In this document: positions 12,590-24,215 of the stretch, one piece after another
Position numbering within the stretch: the stretch's first letter is position 1
How the letters are laid out: every line of letters starts with the position of its first letter
Origin: Silene conica
Taxonomy: Eukaryota; Streptophyta; Magnoliopsida; Caryophyllales; Caryophyllaceae
Reading direction: 5' to 3'
DNA length: 64,000 nt
Assembly (NCBI GenBank): GCA_029255685.2
Contig: CM055311.2
Span: 61,345,048-61,409,047 of the forward strand
Made by a program: the position numbers and the translations under genes
Notes under the pieces: model-generated
Seen by the model: the letters and a program-made list of their open reading frames with translations, nothing else
The model's database searches: none
What the model was told of the DNA's origin: nothing

Positions 12590-14322
12590 TTTAGTTATAC
12601 AGCAGTTTTAATGAACGTGTTCTACACTGAAAAAGAAGATAAAACAAAACCATATAAGCAACTTATTGTTGTGATTTAAGTCTATATTAAATTGAATTTA
12701 AACTCGTAGACTCATGCATTTATATAATTGATCTCCCTCAAGAATTATATAAATGATCCCAAGACTCAATTTCCGTATATTGATAAGCCCACAGTTTGGC
12801 TAATTCCAATCGTTGGAACTCTTGGTCGATAGATTTCCGTATATCCTATCTTATTAGTCCATCTCAGTCACTAGATATTATCGAGTGACCATGATGTTGA
12901 GATAAAATAAATCATCTGTTCCCACTTACCCGACGTAGAAGGGGTCATATTATGCCTACCGACGAAGAAGGGATTCATGGGAGGCTGATTTATAAAGACT
13001 AGTCTCAATTTTTGGTTATACGAGGAAGACCCCATCAACTTTTATTTATCCATATTAAGTGAACTAATATCTAGCATATGCGTGAATGAATTAAATAAAG
13101 TGATGGCTTTGCAAATGACATGTGACATCTGTATTGCCACAGAAAACTAACGCGTAACCTCTACATGAGTCAGTTTTCAGGCATGATATAGGTGGTTTGG
13201 TTTTTAGGCGGAATATGATGCAAGCTATTATCGATGAAAGCATAAAGATAAATGCAATAAACGTAAATAAAAGTCCTAGTGTGGCCTATCCTACCAAAAT
13301 AAACATAAAACAACTTGGAATCCACCGTTGGACCCTAGAAGCTTGTCTTGATGTTCCATCTTGGTCCTTGCAGCGGGAGTGAGCATCCGGTCTCCGTCTT
13401 GTCTTTGGTCTTCACAAAATTACTAATTTAAATTACAAAAGTAGTCCTAGATACATTCTAATTTAAATACAAAAGTAATTACATGGCAAAAACCCAAAAC
13501 GGAGATTCAAGATCTCAAAATTACAAGCAAGATCGTGTCCCATCATTACGGTGACACAATCTTCTAAGCCCACACTAAGTTACAACCGTTTGCAAAAATT
13601 AAATACGTTATTGAAAGCATTCAAGGCATTCACAAGACGATAAATAAAATGCATCAACTAAATTAAATTTATACATGACATAATACTGTTATTATGATTA
13701 ATAAATTTATACCAAACCACCTTTTAAGATTAAAATTATGTGACTATACCACTTTAATCACCAATTTTAATAAACATATAATCCATTATTTTAAACTGTT
13801 TTAAAACAATATGTATCAAACGAGGGTGAACCGTTTCACTAAATAATATACTATTTCCGTATACAGTATATTATTTTAAGCCATGTGAAAATAAGAAAAC
13901 AAGTTATTTTGGAAAACAAACTGCCCGAAACGAGAGCACTCGATCGAGCAACAGGGGCACTCGATCGAGTGTCAGTGTCACTCGATCGAGTGCAGCAGGG
14001 CTCGATCGAGTGGCTCGTAAAAACTGCAAATCGCTGCACTTTTAAATCAAACCGAGTTTTTATCTTGATATAAAACTTGTAAATCAAAAATAAAAACAAC
14101 AAAAGATCCACATATTGCTAAAAATATCGATTAATTAACAATATGCAAATAAGAATCGAAAACAAGATCGATTGCAACCCTAAAATCACACGCACGAGGC
14201 CTGGTACAAGGGCACTCGATCGAGTGCAACAGAGACTCGATCGAGTGCCAAGGCAGAATGCACGGTTTTTGCAAAATTTTAAATCTTATGAAAGACACAA
14301 ATGTAAAATTTCATGGCCTAAG
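12590..14322 (-). other. Copia 5' leader
   Basis: 1.7 kb between PBS and gag. There is no persuasive gene. It contains two clusters of a CTCGATCGAG palindrome (see separate entry). Both clusters would read as a seven-residue repeat (LDR-containing) in short ORFs, but those ORFs lack other support. Confidence 0.75.
13939..14245. repeat. CTCGATCGAG palindromes at 21-bp spacing in the Copia leader
   Basis: Perfect CTCGATCGAG palindromes start at 13939, 13960, 13981 and 14001, then again at 14215 and 14236. Spacings are 21, 21, 20 and 21 bp. Most copies extend to CACTCGATCGAGTG. They stand out as CpG-rich in AT-rich sequence. Confidence 0.95.
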
Positions 14323-14334
14323 TCTCTGATACCA
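14323..14334 (-). other. Primer binding site of the Copia element
   Basis: Minus strand TGGTATCAGAGA, matching initiator tRNA-Met apart from the last base, two bases inside the LTR that begins at 14337. Confidence 0.88.
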
Positions 14335-14336
14335 CT

Positions 14337-15335
14337 TGTGGGGAATAAAACGCGTATTCGCCCTATACTTGCAGGATTATAATGAAAAATACAATCGTGA
14401 ATATCGTCATAAGATTAAAAAGGAGAAGAAAAGAAGTACAACCTTTGGTCCTTGTGCGAAAGGCCTAAGAACAGGAATTAACACAAATTCCCTCCTATAA
14501 CTTGCACCCAAGACTTAGAATGAGACGTGGCCGCGTGTGCTAGAAATCCTCTCCAACTGCCTTGCAATATTGGAAGAGCTATTTAGGTTTTAGATGTGAG
14601 ATCTGAGGTTTTGGGAGAAGAAAGCTCGCAAAACCCTAATTTTACCTTGAGATTATATTAATCAGTGCAACAAGAGTTGCCTGACAAAAGGAGAAGTCTC
14701 CTCCTTTTGTAATACTAGCCGGCCGAAATAGGGTTTGGGTAGGAGTGGGCTTTCCACTCTTACCTTATCCCAATGCGTGATTCGACCCAATTAGCTATAA
14801 GTTGTCTGCGGGTTTTATTTATAAATCGTAACATGTTATCAGTTATTAATACAGTCGATATATTAATAATGGTCTGATAAAATACGATATTGTATAATTA
14901 CCTAAATTAATATAACTGTTTATATTAATTCGCGAATACAATATTTAATTAAATATAACTGTTTATATTTAATTTACGAATTTAATCATGTAATCCATAT
15001 TAGCTAAAATTATTTAATCCGTATTAAATAATAATCTCAACATCTTATTGACTAATTTAGTAGTCAATACCTCTGACTAACTGTTTAGTCATATCCGGCA
15101 AAATGTGACTGTATTTTCATACCTTCACATCTCTCAAACGTGTCCTATAGGTGTGACGTATAGGGACCAGTTGACCACCGCCATCCGTATGACAATAACG
15201 TCAAACTTATCTAGCAAGCCAACCGTTATTGATAAACGTGGATCAACTGGTAATAATACTGAAGTATGCCCTTGTGATCCTTAAAGAGATTTAATAAGTC
15301 ATTGTACTTAATTGTCAAGGACACCAGCCCCAACA
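14337..15335 (-). repeat. 5' LTR of the Copia element
   Basis: It begins TGTGGGG beside the PBS and ends CCCCAACA where Gypsy sequence resumes. Its partner is outside the window, so the far boundary rests on the TG...CA rule, the break in Gypsy homology and similarity to the other Copia LTR ends. It carries the same U3 inverted repeat (ACCAGTTGAC 15165-15174, GATCAACTGGT 15241-15251) as the gag-only LTRs. Confidence 0.82.
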
Positions 15336-15827
15336 CAATCGTGCATCCAACTCCACCAACAAACAATGTCTCCTAGATAATGCATCGGCCACAATATTCG
15401 AACTTCATGTTTTATACTTCGAGGAAAATGTAAAAGACTGTGAAAACTCCACCCACTTGTCATGTCTAGGGTTTAGTTTTTGTTGACCATGAATATGTTT
15501 AAGAGCTTCATGATCAGAATGTAGTACAAACGGTTGGGGCCTTAAATAATGACGTCAATGCTTCAACACCCTCACAATCGCATAGAACTCCTCGTCTTAA
15601 GTGGAATAGTATAACCTCGCCCCACTAAGCTTCTCACTGAAATATGCAATAGGACGTTTCTCTTGGATCAACACCGCACCAATAACCACCCCACCCGCAT
15701 CACACTCGACCCCAAACACCTTACTGAAATCAGGAAGTGCTAGAATAGGACCCTCACACAACTTCTCCTTCACCACTTCGAATGCCTTTTGAGCACTTGT
15801 AGTCCACACAAACTCTCCCTTTTTGTC
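15336..15827 (-). pseudogene. Ty3/Gypsy RNase H fragment
   Basis: Minus-strand coding for the connection and RNase H of a Gypsy polyprotein. Seen are QKAFEVVKEKL, a DAGGVVIGAVL block, the PIAYFSEKLSGA motif and, further left, an ADALSRR motif at the end of RNase H. A TAA interrupts it near 15600 and another stop lies near 15425. The upstream RT is at 29455-30134, separated by the 15833-29449 insertion. After removing that insertion and one AACTC copy the frame continues in register. The Copia inserted just after ADALSRR. Confidence 0.88.
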
Positions 15828-15832
15828 AACTC

Positions 15833-16312
15833 TGTAACCTCGTGGCAGCGGAAAATAAAACACGCAATATGCATGAAATTTGCGCGGAGTTAAAACTTTT
15901 AGCATAAGTAAACTAACATGCGAGGCGTAATACTATAACTGAAATGCGGAAGAAATGGGAACATAGATAAGTATTAAGTATAAACTTAGTTACAAAATAC
16001 AGCCCGGGATAGCATATCCCTACAGGCACCAAAACTGTATGTCAAAAGCTATGTCTAGCTACACAATAGGTGAAAGTCAAATCAATGAATGGATCATTGC
16101 TCGCTAGCCTCAACGAATCCCCTGTACAACGCAGCATCAACCTAAATACATGAAACATGTACGCCACAGTCAGTGGCGAGTGACTAGAGGTTCTCCCAGC
16201 CACTTATTGTCAATAACACACAATCAAATATCATATAATACATATCAACATGCTCCAACATAAACATCATTATGAGAAACACAATATCATATCATCTTAT
16301 GTAAACTCAATA
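15833..16312 (-). repeat. Partial 3' LTR of the degenerate element
   Basis: Matches 18675-19158 closely with scattered differences, then similarity stops abruptly after the TGTAAACTCAAT block. The U3 part expected next to it is missing or unrecognisably changed. Confidence 0.85.
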
Positions 16313-18660
16313 TCTAGACTCACAGGGATTCCACGATCTCTCTTACCACTAACTTATCCACAGAACAAGATACTTCACACCAAGAAGGAACTCCAAAACT
16401 CTTGTTCAACACACGCTAACTTGAAATTTCTAAGAAATTGGGGTCGGCCACAAAGATTAGATCGCACTAATATTCGTTTACCAATAGTTAAGGATTTCAC
16501 TCAACGTAGAAGCCTAAGCACAGGTCCTAGACCAAGATTCACGTTCTTCCAAACCCTAAACCAAAAATTCCGTCACCACAACATCAAATCTCAAAATCAA
16601 GGACACAGTATCCTCTACACCGTAACTTTTCAAAATCTTAGGACCATAACAAAATCATCCATAAACTTTAGTGCTAAATAGCTTGATTCCATCAAACTCA
16701 ATCCACAGAAGCATTTCGAAATTCTCAATCCCAAATCTTATTGCCATAAGGTGAACACTCAAAAATATGGTCTTACAAAAGTAACAACTTTCAAATCCTC
16801 AAGTTTTTAAACCTCACTATTAAAAGTGAACATCCCAAAAGAAAGTTTTCCAAAGAAGTACATCTTTCACCCACACGGTTTCCATACGACTATCACTACC
16901 CTCATAAAAAGATACAGTCATCATTAGCCTCATGGTTGACACCAATCCACAAGCGGCACTCGCACAATTAGGTCTTTAACATGAAACTCTCAACACGACA
17001 CATTATCTAGTATTACTCCAATATCATAACACGAACTCTCTCAACTAAATTTCCGATAATGCAAAACAAGATTCCTCAAGGCATGTATCACTACTCCAAG
17101 AACAACCAATCTCACCACTAATCCAATGAAAGAGAACGAGGCTCACAGGAGAGGAGATAAGATACGAACTTCAGGAACGAACGCGATATCAAACTCGAGA
17201 GATAGCACTCAAGTTGACAGGATAGGAAACTTTAGGATATGCACTCCAACAAAGTGAAGCCAAAAGAAGAAGGAGAATCAAGGAAGAATGGAGGAGAGAA
17301 GCGATAGAAGGAATGATTGCAGAAATCTCCAAAGGTTCGAGTCTCTCACCATTCACACAAGGTTCTCACTTCTTACTTTCCAAATTAAGCAAGTCAATTA
17401 TTGGTTCTCACGAAACATTTCCTCACAACAATATATATACTATGATCCTTCAAATTTTAGAGAAATACCATCATTACAATCCAACTATTTCATAAAGTCC
17501 AGATATCTCAACTCTGCTCGAATGATAATTCCACAACACTCTCAAGTTATAAATCAATATACAAGGGTCACTTTATATACATCACTTCCCATTCGTTAGC
17601 AACTCTTAAATCATCAGGTCTCCAAGCTTCTATCTTCCAACAAACTACCATATCATATCCATACACCAGTGATACATCCTCAAAATTCCTCAAGTACTCT
17701 AATAGATGAACCCTAAGACCCATTAAGTAACCTAAGGTTAAGTATTTAATCACTTCCTCCAAGTTTAAATCATAAATTCTTTCAATAATCAACTATTATT
17801 ACTAATGACTCTCATTCCTCATATAATAACTTATTCCTCAAGTGAATTACATCCTCAATGTCGAGTAACCACTAACTTACCTCACTCATCAGTTAAAAAA
17901 CGTTAGCACTTTAAGCATACCCTTCTAAATTCTTCTATGACTTTAAGTATCTCATCTAACTCCTTAAGCGGTACTTTAAAATCCGATAATCCTCCGAATT
18001 CAATTATGGTCCACAACATTAAGTTCCACCAAATACTAAGTATACAACTCAACCTTTAAGTAATCACTCCATTACTCGTTTTCACTCTTCAAATCGGACA
18101 AACAACTAGACACTTGAATTACCAACACATGTCTTACAATACTTCCTAGGTTTTCTTCAAATAACAATATTTCTCAAAACACGGTTTACGGTTATCTTAG
18201 AATTAATTTATCAAAATTCAATCAAAGGGAAGGTTTACCTACAAGGTACCTCGGGGAAGCAAGTAACCACATTAGGTCGAAAAGATATGAAGACAGATTT
18301 CAAGGTAAGACCAACAGGAGTTCCAGAAGAGAGGATGTGCATCAGGAGTTATTAAAGAAGGCGATGCACAAAGAAAGAGGAGTATCTTCAAGGCTCAGAA
18401 GCATTCGCCAACTGTAGCACGAATCTACCATCTTCGGTAGAAGTTCCGGTCTTGATCGCCAAATGGTTAAGCTCACGGTTCACCGGTTCAGAGATATAAA
18501 AGTGAAATCAATGATAATCAACAAACACGTTAGAACCTAATAAAAGCAATCATTCAACAGACTACCACTTGTCCTTAAATCTACCCCATCTCTCATTTAT
18601 TATTTGAATTATTGGTCAAGTTAAGTTCGGGGATCACATGAGTGCGTCGGCAGTGATAAC
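16313..18660 (-). other. Interior of the degenerate element, no gene seen
   Basis: 2.3 kb without a recognisable gag or pol. Short ORFs on both strands match no motif I know. It may be degraded internal sequence left after a deletion that also removed most of the 3' LTR. Confidence 0.6.
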
Positions 18661-18671
18661 GCTCTGATACA
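18661..18671 (-). other. Primer binding site-like sequence
   Basis: Minus strand TGTATCAGAGC, one base different from the usual initiator tRNA-Met complement, just inside the LTR start at 18675. Confidence 0.75.
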
Positions 18672-19889
18672 AACTGTAAAACCCCCCGCGAAAGCGGAAA
18701 ATAAAACACACAATATGCATGAAATTTGCGCGGAGTTATTATTTTTAGCATAAGTAAACTAACATGCGAGGCGTAATATTATAACTTAAATGTGGAAGAA
18801 ATGGAAATATAGATAAGTATTAAGTATAAAGTTAGTTACAAAACACAGCCCGTGATAGCATATCCCTACAGGCACCAAAATTGTATGTCAAATAGCTAGG
18901 TCTAGCTACACGATAGGTGAAACTCAAATAGATGAATGGATCATCGCTCGTTAGCCTCAACGGATCCCATGTAAAACGCAACACCAACCTACATACATGA
19001 AACATGTACGCCACAGTCAGTGGGGAGTGACTAGAGGTTCCCCAGCCACTTATTGTCAAGAACACACAATCATATATCATATAATACATATCAACATGCT
19101 CTAACATAAACATCATTATGAGAAGCACAATATCATATCATCATCTTATGTAAACTCAATCCTAGTGTTTAGCTCATAAACCATAACTTAGGTCTAACTA
19201 ATACACAAATTCAGCAGTATCTAACACTCTACCTCAACTCAAGCAAGTTACACACAAACAATCATCACTACATGGAATATGGCATATGAAGACTCCGATA
19301 TACGACATCAACAAGTCTACTTAGTCTCAGCGAATACAATACCCTGGTAGGACGACAATCCGATATACGGTCCTAGTCTAAATCTGGGCAGACTCTCGAG
19401 GTATAAACCTTCCTCGATTCGACAAGTGTCCAAGACTCGAACTAGCTAAGAACGAGATACCCTCTAAGTCGGGTGGACAATCTGAAACCTGACCGAGAGC
19501 CTAAGCCTAACGGTCATACCAAGACGTAACTCAGTCTTGGTGAGAACACGAGTCATATAACAACTCATAGTATAACCTTCACACGCAACACACAACACAT
19601 CACTCCAAGATGTAGTACACATATGAATTACAATAAAACAATGACTTAAAACTCGATCAACAGTTCTACTATTCCATTTCTAAGACTCCGCTCAACCATT
19701 AACCAATTTCGGAAACTATTTGAGGTGAGAGTCGGTTTCCCTTCCGGTTGCCCGGTCGGGGGAGGGGGGTCTTTCTCCTCAAACAAATTTCCGAACCCGA
19801 TGTAAAAGCCGTCCAAACCTCTTGGACTCCAAACAGGCATAACATTCTTATGAATACACAATCAAGCATTCAATACCAAACATAGTTCC

Positions 19890-21428
19890 TGATGCGTGTC
19901 TATTTTATGATGTTTTACATCTATTTTTACACGCATTTGGTCGCTCATTTACTATGTTTTAGCCCTTATTTCCCCACAATTGTGCACTTTCGTATTTTTA
20001 TGCACTTTTGCAGATTTGTGCGCAAAAAGGACAATTTTACACCAAACTTATGCCCTCGAGATTTTTGCATAACTAAGGAACGAAGAAAGTCAACTGGAAT
20101 CACTAATCAAGTATCAAAAGTCAAACCGAGACGAATCAAAGCAATCTAACGCGGGAACGGGTCGACCGACCTAATACTTGGGTCGGCCGACCAGATCTCT
20201 GTTTTGGAAAGCCCAGAATTCTCCTGAAGCCCGTAAAGAGGTCGACCGACCCACATAGTAGGTCGACCGACCCCAGCGAAGCCCAGAAGCTTTTCGGAAG
20301 TCGATTAGAAGTGTTGGAGTCTTTAGGAAACTCCTATTTTCTGCCCTATATAAACTAATCTTTTGTTTAGGGTTAAATCATCTAGCTTTTATCAATTATC
20401 ACCCATCATAATAATCAAGTTCGTAATTTAGTTTTATTCCGTCTTTTAGCTTAATTGTAATCTTTCAATAATTCTCAAGCATTCAATAAAGTTTGTTCCT
20501 TTTCTGCCTTAATCCTATCTCTTGTAATTACTCTCTTAATTTAGTTTCATCATTGTTCTTATTATTATTGCATTCGGTTAAGATAGAATCCCAAGCTTTA
20601 TTATTATTGCATGTTTAGATTAATGTTCATTATGTTTTCCATGTTTATTCCCGTTTTCATTGTTGTTGTAGTAACCATGCGTAGCTAAATACATATGTTA
20701 GGATGTAGGGATGAATATGCGTAGGTAATAAAATTCCGAGACCGACCTGTAGCAGAGCCGTGGTCGGCCGACTCAAATAATGGGTCAGTCGACCAAGGCT
20801 GTGGTCGGCCGACTGGACTAGCCGGTCGGCCGACCCACTCGCGTATGTATTCTGTTTCGTCTTTCTTTGTTGACTATAATACCCTACAATGAGACTGAAA
20901 GGAGACTTGTAGGATGTTAGTAATGACCTACCCAAGATTGAGAGATACGGGAAGGGCATTGGTTTACACCTTAAGACGGCTATGTTACTTAAGACTGAAA
21001 GGTATGTGACCTAGGATTTAGGAATCACCCTTATTGTTGACACCCAATAATTGTGAGACCTAGGAACTAATAGCATAGGCCGAAAGGAGCTATTAGGTAC
21101 CATAGTCCGAAAGGATATGTTACACCCCTTACGCGACTGCAATACATGTTGACCTTAGGATTTATTTTACCTTAGCTATTTATTACCCAAACATCCTAGC
21201 ATCTCTTTTAATATAGTTTTAATCTCGTCTTTATTTTCTTGTTTTTATTTTTATCTTTGCTTTAGACTTAGTAAACAACCAATCAAACCCCAAATTTGTT
21301 ACTTTAAACATTAACATCAAACAATAAACATTCCCCACCTCCTTGTGGTTCGACCCTGACTTTCACTATCTATAGTTTAAGTTTAGGAATTATAAATTTA
21401 TCTTTGGTACCCTCAACGACGGGCATCA
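19890..21428 (+). repeat. 5' LTR of the Athila-like element
   Basis: Pair of 26461-28000. It contains eight GGTCG-NN-CGACC type palindromes in a pair at 20160/20181, a pair at 20240/20261 and a run of four at 20762-20835. One of the run is degenerate. Confidence 0.95.
20347..20354 (+). promoter_or_regulatory. TATA box of the Athila-like LTR
   Basis: TATATAAA in an otherwise mixed context of the 5' LTR, conserved at 26918-26925 in the 3' LTR. It is the likely core promoter of the element. The start site is not determined. Confidence 0.7.
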
Positions 21429-21433
21429 AATTT

Positions 21434-21450
21434 TGGCGCCGTTGCCGGGG
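21434..21450 (+). other. Primer binding site, tRNA-Asp type
   Basis: TGGCGCCGTTGCCGGGG, five bases inside the 5' LTR. This form is shared by Athila and related Tat elements. Confidence 0.93.
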
Positions 21451-21548
21451 AGGTGACGCCAGTGTTTATTGTTCATTGTTTTTGTTTCTTTTGTTTAAGG
21501 AACTTTTGTTCCTTAAACCTTCTCACTTTTTCTTGTAGTTTCCATCTT

Positions 21549-23414
21549 ATGCGCAGGTCAGTCCAAGGAGAACTCCTACCACTTGACCACGAGCTTGAAA
21601 GGACCTTAAGAGAAAGGAGGAAGCATCTTCTAGCGAGTAAGGAAGGAGGTTCACCATCTTCCTTATTCCAAGAGGACATCTTTGAACAACCACCATCACC
21701 AACTTCACCAAAAACACCATCTTCACAACCAAATTCACCCAACAATCCACCTTCACCAAAAACACCACCTTTTACCTACTTGCAAGTTTTCCCAAAAGAA
21801 GAAGAAAACATGACAGAGGAAGCTACTATTGCCAGTCACTCCATGCCTCAGGCAAAGGACCTATACAAAGGGTTCACTTTACCTGCAGGTACTGGGAAGC
21901 CATTCGAGGCCAAGCCTGCCTATATTACTATGGTTGAGAGAAACCAATTTGGAGGCTCGGCCAATGAGGATGCTGCAAAGCATATTGAAATCTTCACAGA
22001 TTACATATGCTCTATTGCACCCCCAGAAGGAGTGACACATGACCAGATTAAGCAGACCATGTTTATCTTCTCTCTTAGGGATTCTGCAAGGGAATGGGAC
22101 AGAGACTTAGACCGCACTGCTGCGGGAATAACAGATTGGAATACCTTAGCCTTAGCATTCTACAGAAAATACTACTCTGCATCCAAGACTAATGCTTTAA
22201 GGGCGCAGATTACAAATTTCAAGCAAGGACCTAATGAGGATTTCAGTGAGGCTTGGGACAGGTTCAAGAGACTTGTTCGATCCATACCACACCATGGATT
22301 CGAACAATGGTTTCTTTGTAACCAGTTCTACAATGGCCTCTATGATGACAACAGGGCCTACTTAGATGATGCGGCTAATGGAAGGTTCCAAGACAATTAC
22401 GGAGAGACTAAGGGTCTCAAGTTAATAGAGGATGTTGCTGTGCACCGCGCTCAACATGGAACTTCCCGCGGTAACCAAAGGAAGGCTGAGTCTAACGTGG
22501 CTGTTATTGAGGCCTTGATGGCCAAGTTAAAGAAGCTAGAAGCTGGAAGGAAGTTCGATATAGGAAGTGGGGGCAAGGGAGGTATTTATCAGGTGAATGC
22601 CGTTCAAGACGGACCCTTTGCTTGTGAGAGGTGTGGTGGAGAAGGGCACGTGTCAAAATTTTGTACCTCATCCAATGAGACATGTGCCGCTTTCCAGCAC
22701 TATCGTGGGAACAATTTTTATGACCCAAATAATAATAATGTCCATCCCAACATGAGGTGGACAAGCCAGAATGTTCTTAACCCACAACACTTGCAACCTC
22801 AGCAAAACTCCACATACATTCCCCCACATAAGCAGGGTTTCCAAAAGCCACCCTTCAATCCTCAAGCACCTTCAAACCCACCACCCAATACAGACGCTCT
22901 TATCCAAAATCTCATTGGGTTGGTTCAGAAGGAATCTCAGGCTAGGGAAGCAGGGATGAAGATGTTAGAATCTCAGATTGCTCAAATCGCGGGCAAGAAC
23001 GATACTAGGGCTCCGGGTCAACTTCCGACCAAGACGGACCAGAAAAAAGAGACTCTAAACATCATATCCTTAAGAAGTGGGGCTAAGGTGGGAGGCGAGA
23101 AGCAAAAAGGAAAACAGCCGAAGCCGATTGACAGCGAGGAAGGTCGACCGACCCAGGAGCCAGGTCGACCGACCTCTAAGCAGAGTCTGGAAAATCCCGC
23201 TGTACAGGAAACAGGTCGATCGACCGAAGAAGAGGGTCGACCGACCCCCGATGCGGAACAGAAAGCTCCTTTTCGTCCCGATTTGCCAAACAACTTAAGA
23301 GATTTTCTTTTTCGGGGTGACAAGACCCCTGGATTCCTGAAAAGGGCTGCAAATACCGACTCCTCTGCTCCTCCTTTCCCGGAGAGACTCATACCAACCA
23401 AGGAACAGGTATAA
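21549..23414 (+). CDS. Athila-like Gag polyprotein part
   Basis: I take the start at 21549 (MRRSVQGEL), because the 32 residues before it are a hydrophobic stretch with no Gag character. The open frame itself begins at 21453. Order: a Pro/Ser-rich N-terminus, the retrotransposon gag capsid domain (SLRDSAREW, FYRKYY, EAWDRFKRL and PHHGF motifs), a linker, then CCHC knuckle CERCGGEGHVSKFC. A tail follows with four GRPT or GRST units spaced seven residues in pairs (about 23142-23246), encoded by the element's palindromes. The frame ends at TAA 23412-23414. The protease follows in the same frame, so one stop codon separates them. It forms the element's particles; enzymatic functions are missing. 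Confidence 0.92.
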   Translation: MRRSVQGELLPLDHELERTLRERRKHLLASKEGGSPSSLFQEDIFEQPPSPTSPKTPSSQPNSPNNPPSPKTPPFTYLQVFPKEEENMTEEATIASHSMPQAKDLYKGFTLPAGTGKPFEAKPAYITMVERNQFGGSANEDAAKHIEIFTDYICSIAPPEGVTHDQIKQTMFIFSLRDSAREWDRDLDRTAAGITDWNTLALAFYRKYYSASKTNALRAQITNFKQGPNEDFSEAWDRFKRLVRSIPHHGFEQWFLCNQFYNGLYDDNRAYLDDAANGRFQDNYGETKGLKLIEDVAVHRAQHGTSRGNQRKAESNVAVIEALMAKLKKLEAGRKFDIGSGGKGGIYQVNAVQDGPFACERCGGEGHVSKFCTSSNETCAAFQHYRGNNFYDPNNNNVHPNMRWTSQNVLNPQHLQPQQNSTYIPPHKQGFQKPPFNPQAPSNPPPNTDALIQNLIGLVQKESQAREAGMKMLESQIAQIAGKNDTRAPGQLPTKTDQKKETLNIISLRSGAKVGGEKQKGKQPKPIDSEEGRPTQEPGRPTSKQSLENPAVQETGRSTEEEGRPTPDAEQKAPFRPDLPNNLRDFLFRGDKTPGFLKRAANTDSSAPPFPERLIPTKEQV

Positions 23415-24215
23415 TTCGATAAATTTAAAGACGTAATTCGTTCATTAAATGTTCAAGTTCCGTTTTTAGAATTAGTCCAACAGGTTCCTTCGTATCTTAA
23501 ATTTATGAGACATCTTTTGTCAAGAAAGAGGTCTTTAGATAAGGTTGAGTCAGTAGCCCTCACTGAAGAGTCATCCAGTTTTTTATCACATGTTATAGCC
23601 CCTCACAAACTCGAGGACCCTGGGAGTTTCTCTGTCCCCTGCAATATAGGAACTTTCCCGGTGAAAAAGGCCCTATGCGACTTAGGAGCTAGTATCAGTG
23701 TCATGCCCCTAAGTGTTGCCCTAAAACTAGGAATGACCAATTTTGCAGTAACCAGCATGACTGTCCAGATGGCAGACCGTACATCTATGGAACCCGTAGG
23801 GGTGTTGGAAAATATCCCCGTGCGTATAGACAGGTTCTTCTTCCCTGTAGACTTCGTAGTTTTGGACATCCCAGAGGATGCCCATATACCTGTAATACTA
23901 GGAAGACCCTTCCTCCACACTGCGGGAGCCATCATAGATGTGGGCACTGGGACCTTAACTTTCAAAGTAGGAAAGCATTCCATTATTTATGGCCTATCTT
24001 ATAGGAAAAGGGATGCTATGACCCCTATTACATGTAATGCTATTGCTTCTGAAAAGAAGTATAAGGTCATCACTACTTCTCCTACTTTATTGCCCACTCC
24101 TGTGCCTGTTTTTACACCTCCACCCCAGATTGGGAGCAACATGGAGGATATTTCTATTGTGACTAATGCAGGAGTTGGTTTGGGGAAACCCAAAATAAAG
24201 GAGACCACAGTATAG
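23415..24215 (+). CDS. Athila-like aspartic protease, same frame after one stop codon
   Basis: The open frame continues from the Gag stop without a break; the first methionine is at 23505. The retropepsin domain has the catalytic DLGAS (in ALCDLGASISVMP), a flap region and the ILGRPF motif near the domain end. In intact Athila elements this domain is part of the gag-pol polyprotein. Here it ends at TAG 24213-24215 with no RT behind it. Production would need readthrough or reinitiation, or the stop is simply a mutation. Confidence 0.88.
   Translation, partial: FDKFKDVIRSLNVQVPFLELVQQVPSYLKFMRHLLSRKRSLDKVESVALTEESSSFLSHVIAPHKLEDPGSFSVPCNIGTFPVKKALCDLGASISVMPLSVALKLGMTNFAVTSMTVQMADRTSMEPVGVLENIPVRIDRFFFPVDFVVLDIPEDAHIPVILGRPFLHTAGAIIDVGTGTLTFKVGKHSIIYGLSYRKRDAMTPITCNAIASEKKYKVITTSPTLLPTPVPVFTPPPQIGSNMEDISIVTNAGVGLGKPKIKETTV

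Larger units (their letters stand above)
1..15335 (-). mobile_element. Ty1/Copia LTR retrotransposon, 3' end outside the window, interrupted
   Basis: The element reads right to left: 5' LTR 14337-15335, PBS 14323-14334, leader down to 12590, gag-protease-integrase-RT 12589-9551, then RT and RNase H 1311-320. A gag-only relative occupies 1317-9550. The gag, zinc knuckle, protease, integrase, RT, RNase H order is that of Pseudoviridae. The 3' LTR must lie before base 1. The element sits in a Gypsy pol fragment that resumes after 15335. A frameshift near 10450 and the insertion make this copy dead. Confidence 0.9.

Noticed and set aside
13885..14382. Two short ORFs with a repeated LDR motif
   Set aside because: The repeat is just translation of the CTCGATCGAG array; the ORFs are in a Copia leader upstream of gag.
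16250..16681. 143-residue ORF in the degenerate LTR element
   Set aside because: It straddles the end of the LTR homology, with no recognisable domain.
20657..20959. 100-residue minus-strand ORF, repeated at 27228-27530
   Set aside because: Present twice only because it lies in the two LTRs of the Athila-like element; no motif, antisense to the LTR.
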